A stretch of 64,000 bases of DNA from contig NC_092705.1 in assembly GCF_964275005.1 (NCBI RefSeq), forward strand, positions 7,242,641 to 7,306,640, written 5' to 3'. The notes under the pieces were generated by a model. The model ran no database searches. It was not told the DNA's origin and was given only the letters and a program-made list of their open reading frames with translations. This document shows positions 61,874 to 64,000 of the stretch, one piece after another. Numbering within the stretch: position 1 is the stretch's first letter; the number at the start of each line of letters is the position of its first letter. Made by a program: the position numbers and the translations under genes. This DNA is from Diadema setosum (Eukaryota; Echinodermata; Echinoidea; Diadematoida; Diadematidae).

Positions 61874-62292
61874 TTAGAACAGCATGTCATCCCGTGCGTA
61901 TCCACTATCGACGTATCTGCGTGACCGACGGCCGCGATCCACCTGCCCGTAGAGGCCACCTCTGGTCGCGTAAAGGCCGTCGTCGTAGGCCGGGGACCCC
62001 CGCATACCGTTTCGCCTGTCGTAGGCCTCGCCTGGGGCTGGGAAGGTCTCACGGGTGTACACGACCTCCTTCTCACGTGGCGCCGGGGCGGCATCGGGGA
62101 GGAAATCGTCGTCGTCGTCGTCGTAGTAGTAACCTCCCTGGTGCGGGTCGCCGTAGACTTCGATGGTTTGGTTTGGTCGAGGGCCGCTTTGTGGTCGGGG
62201 ACGTCGGCTACCGTACCGGCCGGAGGCTCGTGGCGGTCGGTATTGCTCACGTTCCATGACCGCTGGTGCTTCATACGACCGGCGATGGAAAT
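61874..62292 (-). CDS. Last exon of an unrecognised gene with a Tyr/Arg/Pro-rich tail
   Basis: Acceptor TTCTGTTAGCTTTAG|ATTTCC at 62293, open to TAA at 61874. With the preceding exon (63508-63628) the split codon G|AT becomes Asp and the frame reads RLTRG-DFHRRSYEAP. It encodes 138 residues plus the split codon: an Arg/Pro/Gly stretch, YYYDDDDDDF from a GAC/GAT codon run (plus strand 62108-62135), many Tyr and Arg, and the end ARDDMLF. It looks like a disordered cytoplasmic tail, for example of a four-span membrane protein, but no membrane segment lies in the window and the family is not recognised. The plus-strand frame over the same DNA is a shadow. Confidence 0.7.
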
Positions 62293-63507
62293 CTAAAGCT
62301 AACAGAACAGACAAACCACGAGTCTCTTGACACATCTGGAGACTGAAAATTTAATGATTTGCAGATTTAAATTGCAAAAACATCCGTTTTTTCTCGGCAC
62401 TTCCATAAAATTGCAATTTACTAGGTTTATTACAGGTTTAATGTATCAACATTGTTTTGCTTACATGAACGACGAAAAATCGCTGGGAAAGACTTTGAAC
62501 ATGATTAAGCTGGCTGTCCTTCACACGAGTGGACGGAGTTTGCTTTCATGTGATCAATCTCAGGAGCTGGGGTGGGGTCGAGTCAAGATTGCCTCCTTTG
62601 GAAATGTGGTGCACCTATTAGTCTAAATTATTGTTATAAGTTATTGGTATGAATAGTTGAAAATATTTGCTATTCTACGTCTTGCTCATCACACATTTCA
62701 TTGCCCAGATGAACAACATTAACAACGACGACGACTATTCTATGCCGGTGCAAAAATCTCCAAAATTGGCAGAAAGTGAGAGTGTGAAGAACATCGCATA
62801 AAATACAGATGGCCGGGCTTCTATCATTTTATAGTCCCAACACAAAGCCTTTAATATCATTCCTTTAAAATACTGACTGTATACATTGTCTCATCATGAA
62901 GATTATTTTGTATCAAGGGTGAGAGTCCCCTTTAGCAGTGATTCCTGTTTCAAACGATTTGGATATGAGGAAGTTGTATGTGTAATTTTTCGTTATAATG
63001 AGAAGAGCAAGTGCATATTTTGTGGATTTCCTCATTTCCAAATACACCTATCTAATCATTGTTATTTTTCTTACATAATCACTTCCTTTAAAATACGGGA
63101 AAAGCTGTGTTTCATATCCTAGGGTTAAAGATTGATGTGAATGCCATGTAGTTTGCTATGTACTCAGTTATCAGTCCTGTAAGCATGTTATATTTGGTTG
63201 ATTGCGAATAAGATTTGTTGAATGAGTTGAATTGAGTTAAATTAAATTGAATTAAATTAAATTGAATTAACTTAAATTAAATTAAGTTCAATTAGGTTAA
63301 ACTGAATTAAATATTATCAAATCAGGTTGAAATGAATTCAATTAAATTGAATTGAAATGAATTGAATTGAAATGAAAAGAAATGAAATGAAATGAAATGA
63401 AAAGAAATTGAATTGACTTAAATTGAATTGATTTGAATTGATTTGAACTTATTTGAATGGGATTGAACTGAACTGAATTCCATCTATTTCCTCGTGTTAG
63501 ATCATAC
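62293..63507 (-). other. Intron between the last two exons of the minus-strand gene
   Basis: A 1.2-kb intron with donor G|GTATGA and acceptor ending TTTAG. It contains the AATTGA-type repeat at 63219-63480 close to the donor and nothing else I recognise. Confidence 0.6.
63219..63480 (+). repeat. Degenerate AATTGA/AAATTA pentamer-hexamer tract
   Basis: About 260 bases of GAATTGA, AAATTAAATT and GAAATGAAAT words without a fixed period. It lies within the intron of the minus-strand gene, about 30 bases from the donor. Confidence 0.9.
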
Positions 63508-63628
63508 CTCCACGGGTGAGGCGGGCAGGGGCGTACTCTGAGTAGGTTTCTCGCTGTCTCCGTGGGGGTGGCCTCGCATCACTCTTCCATTCCTTGTACG
63601 CTGCCTGGAAGCCATTGGCAAATGCAGC
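63508..63628 (-). CDS. Penultimate exon of the unrecognised minus-strand gene
   Basis: Acceptor TTTTGCACACAG|GCTGC at 63629 and donor CGTGGAG|GTATGA at 63507. The exon is 121 bases: 40 codons starting in phase 0 and one spare base, which matches the phase 1 start of the next exon. It reads AAFANGFQAAYKEW followed by a basic Pro/Arg stretch and YSEYAPARLTRG. The FANGFQAAYKEWK part could be the end of a helix just inside a membrane, which would suit a MARVEL or synaptogyrin-like protein, but this is a guess. Earlier exons would lie to the right of the window. Confidence 0.65.
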
Positions 63629-63629
63629 C

Positions 63630-64000
63630 TGTGTGCAAAATGATCCATGAAACAAACAACAAACAAAAAAGGGTGTTACTTTTCATTTCTGTGGTACCGG
63701 CTGAAATTTAATGCAATGCCGATAGAGGGCGTGGTCTCCAACTTTAGGGTTGCGGTTTATGCTTGCTGGCGTACTGTATACGTGTCATTTATCAAGCATG
63801 TTCAATTGGCTAGGTTTTGCGCCACTAGAAAGAACGCACTCTAATATGGCGATCACAAACGGAATGCTAAACAATGAGGATGGAATGTCATGCGACATAA
63901 TGGGAACATGCCAATCTAATACGATCAAATATCATTTATACAAGGGCACGAATTGTTATGTATTTGGGTAAAAGAGAAAGAGAGATAATATTCTCTCTAG
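63630..64000. other. Probable intron sequence at the window edge
   Basis: No further exon of the minus-strand gene was recognised between the acceptor at 63629 and the window end. Confidence 0.4.

Noticed and set aside
61645..62259. 204-codon plus-strand frame with an Arg-rich second half
   Set aside because: The Arg-rich part is the antisense of the minus-strand exon, which has matching splice phases. The plus frame has no such support.

Overview
This is AT-rich animal nuclear DNA. It is gene-poor, split by spliceosomal introns and full of microsatellites (AC, TA, GT, ATT), homopolymer runs, small palindromic DNA transposons (MITEs) and a tRNA-derived SINE. The repeat styles (TTAA-flanked elements starting AAAGGG, palindromes bounded by GGGCCC and carrying TTTCATAAA, SINEs with CAAA tails) suggest a marine invertebrate deuterostome, most likely an echinoderm such as a sea urchin. 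That assignment is inference from repeat character and was not checked by any search.

Three protein-coding loci can be supported. (1) Minus strand, 10622-10742: the first coding exon of a Na+/K+-ATPase beta subunit, recognised by the conserved WNSETKEFLGR...KSW segment and ending in a GT donor just before the expected membrane segment. No later exon was recognised in 1-10621. (2) Plus strand, about 36259-53151: a very large gene whose main exon alone (43860-53151) encodes almost 3,100 residues of disordered Ser/Glu/Asp/Asn-rich protein. A 172-base upstream exon (39575-39746) joins it in matching phase, and a tentative first exon with an ATG (36259-36292) joins that, giving a predicted 3,165-residue protein. 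It has an 11-unit array of 30-residue repeats, a second degenerate repeat block, two SxIP motifs typical of EB1-binding microtubule plus-end proteins, and a basic amphipathic C-terminal tail. I do not recognise the family. (3) Minus strand, 61874-63628: the last two exons of a gene with a Tyr/Arg/Pro-rich tail and an Asp6 run, family unknown.

Layout. 1-10.6 kb: probably intron 1 of, or sequence downstream of, the ATPase beta exon, with three MITE-like elements. 10.7-16.4 kb: upstream intergenic DNA with a retroelement tail and microsatellites. 16.4-19.5 kb: a 3.15-kb element with inverted termini and a perfect 12-base target duplication, filled with eight tandem monomers of about 270 bases. 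20-25 kb: a near-perfect 75-base hairpin, a SINE, a cluster of palindromic elements and a foldback element with a TTAGGG-like core. 25-36 kb: intergenic DNA with further foldback elements and a three-hairpin cluster. 36-55 kb: the giant gene, its introns and probable 3' UTR. 55-61 kb: intergenic DNA with TA/GT microsatellites. 61-64 kb: the minus-strand gene tail and an AATTGA-type repeat.

The three genes do not form a functional unit. The most novel content is the giant repeat-bearing candidate microtubule-tip protein and the satellite-carrying transposon.
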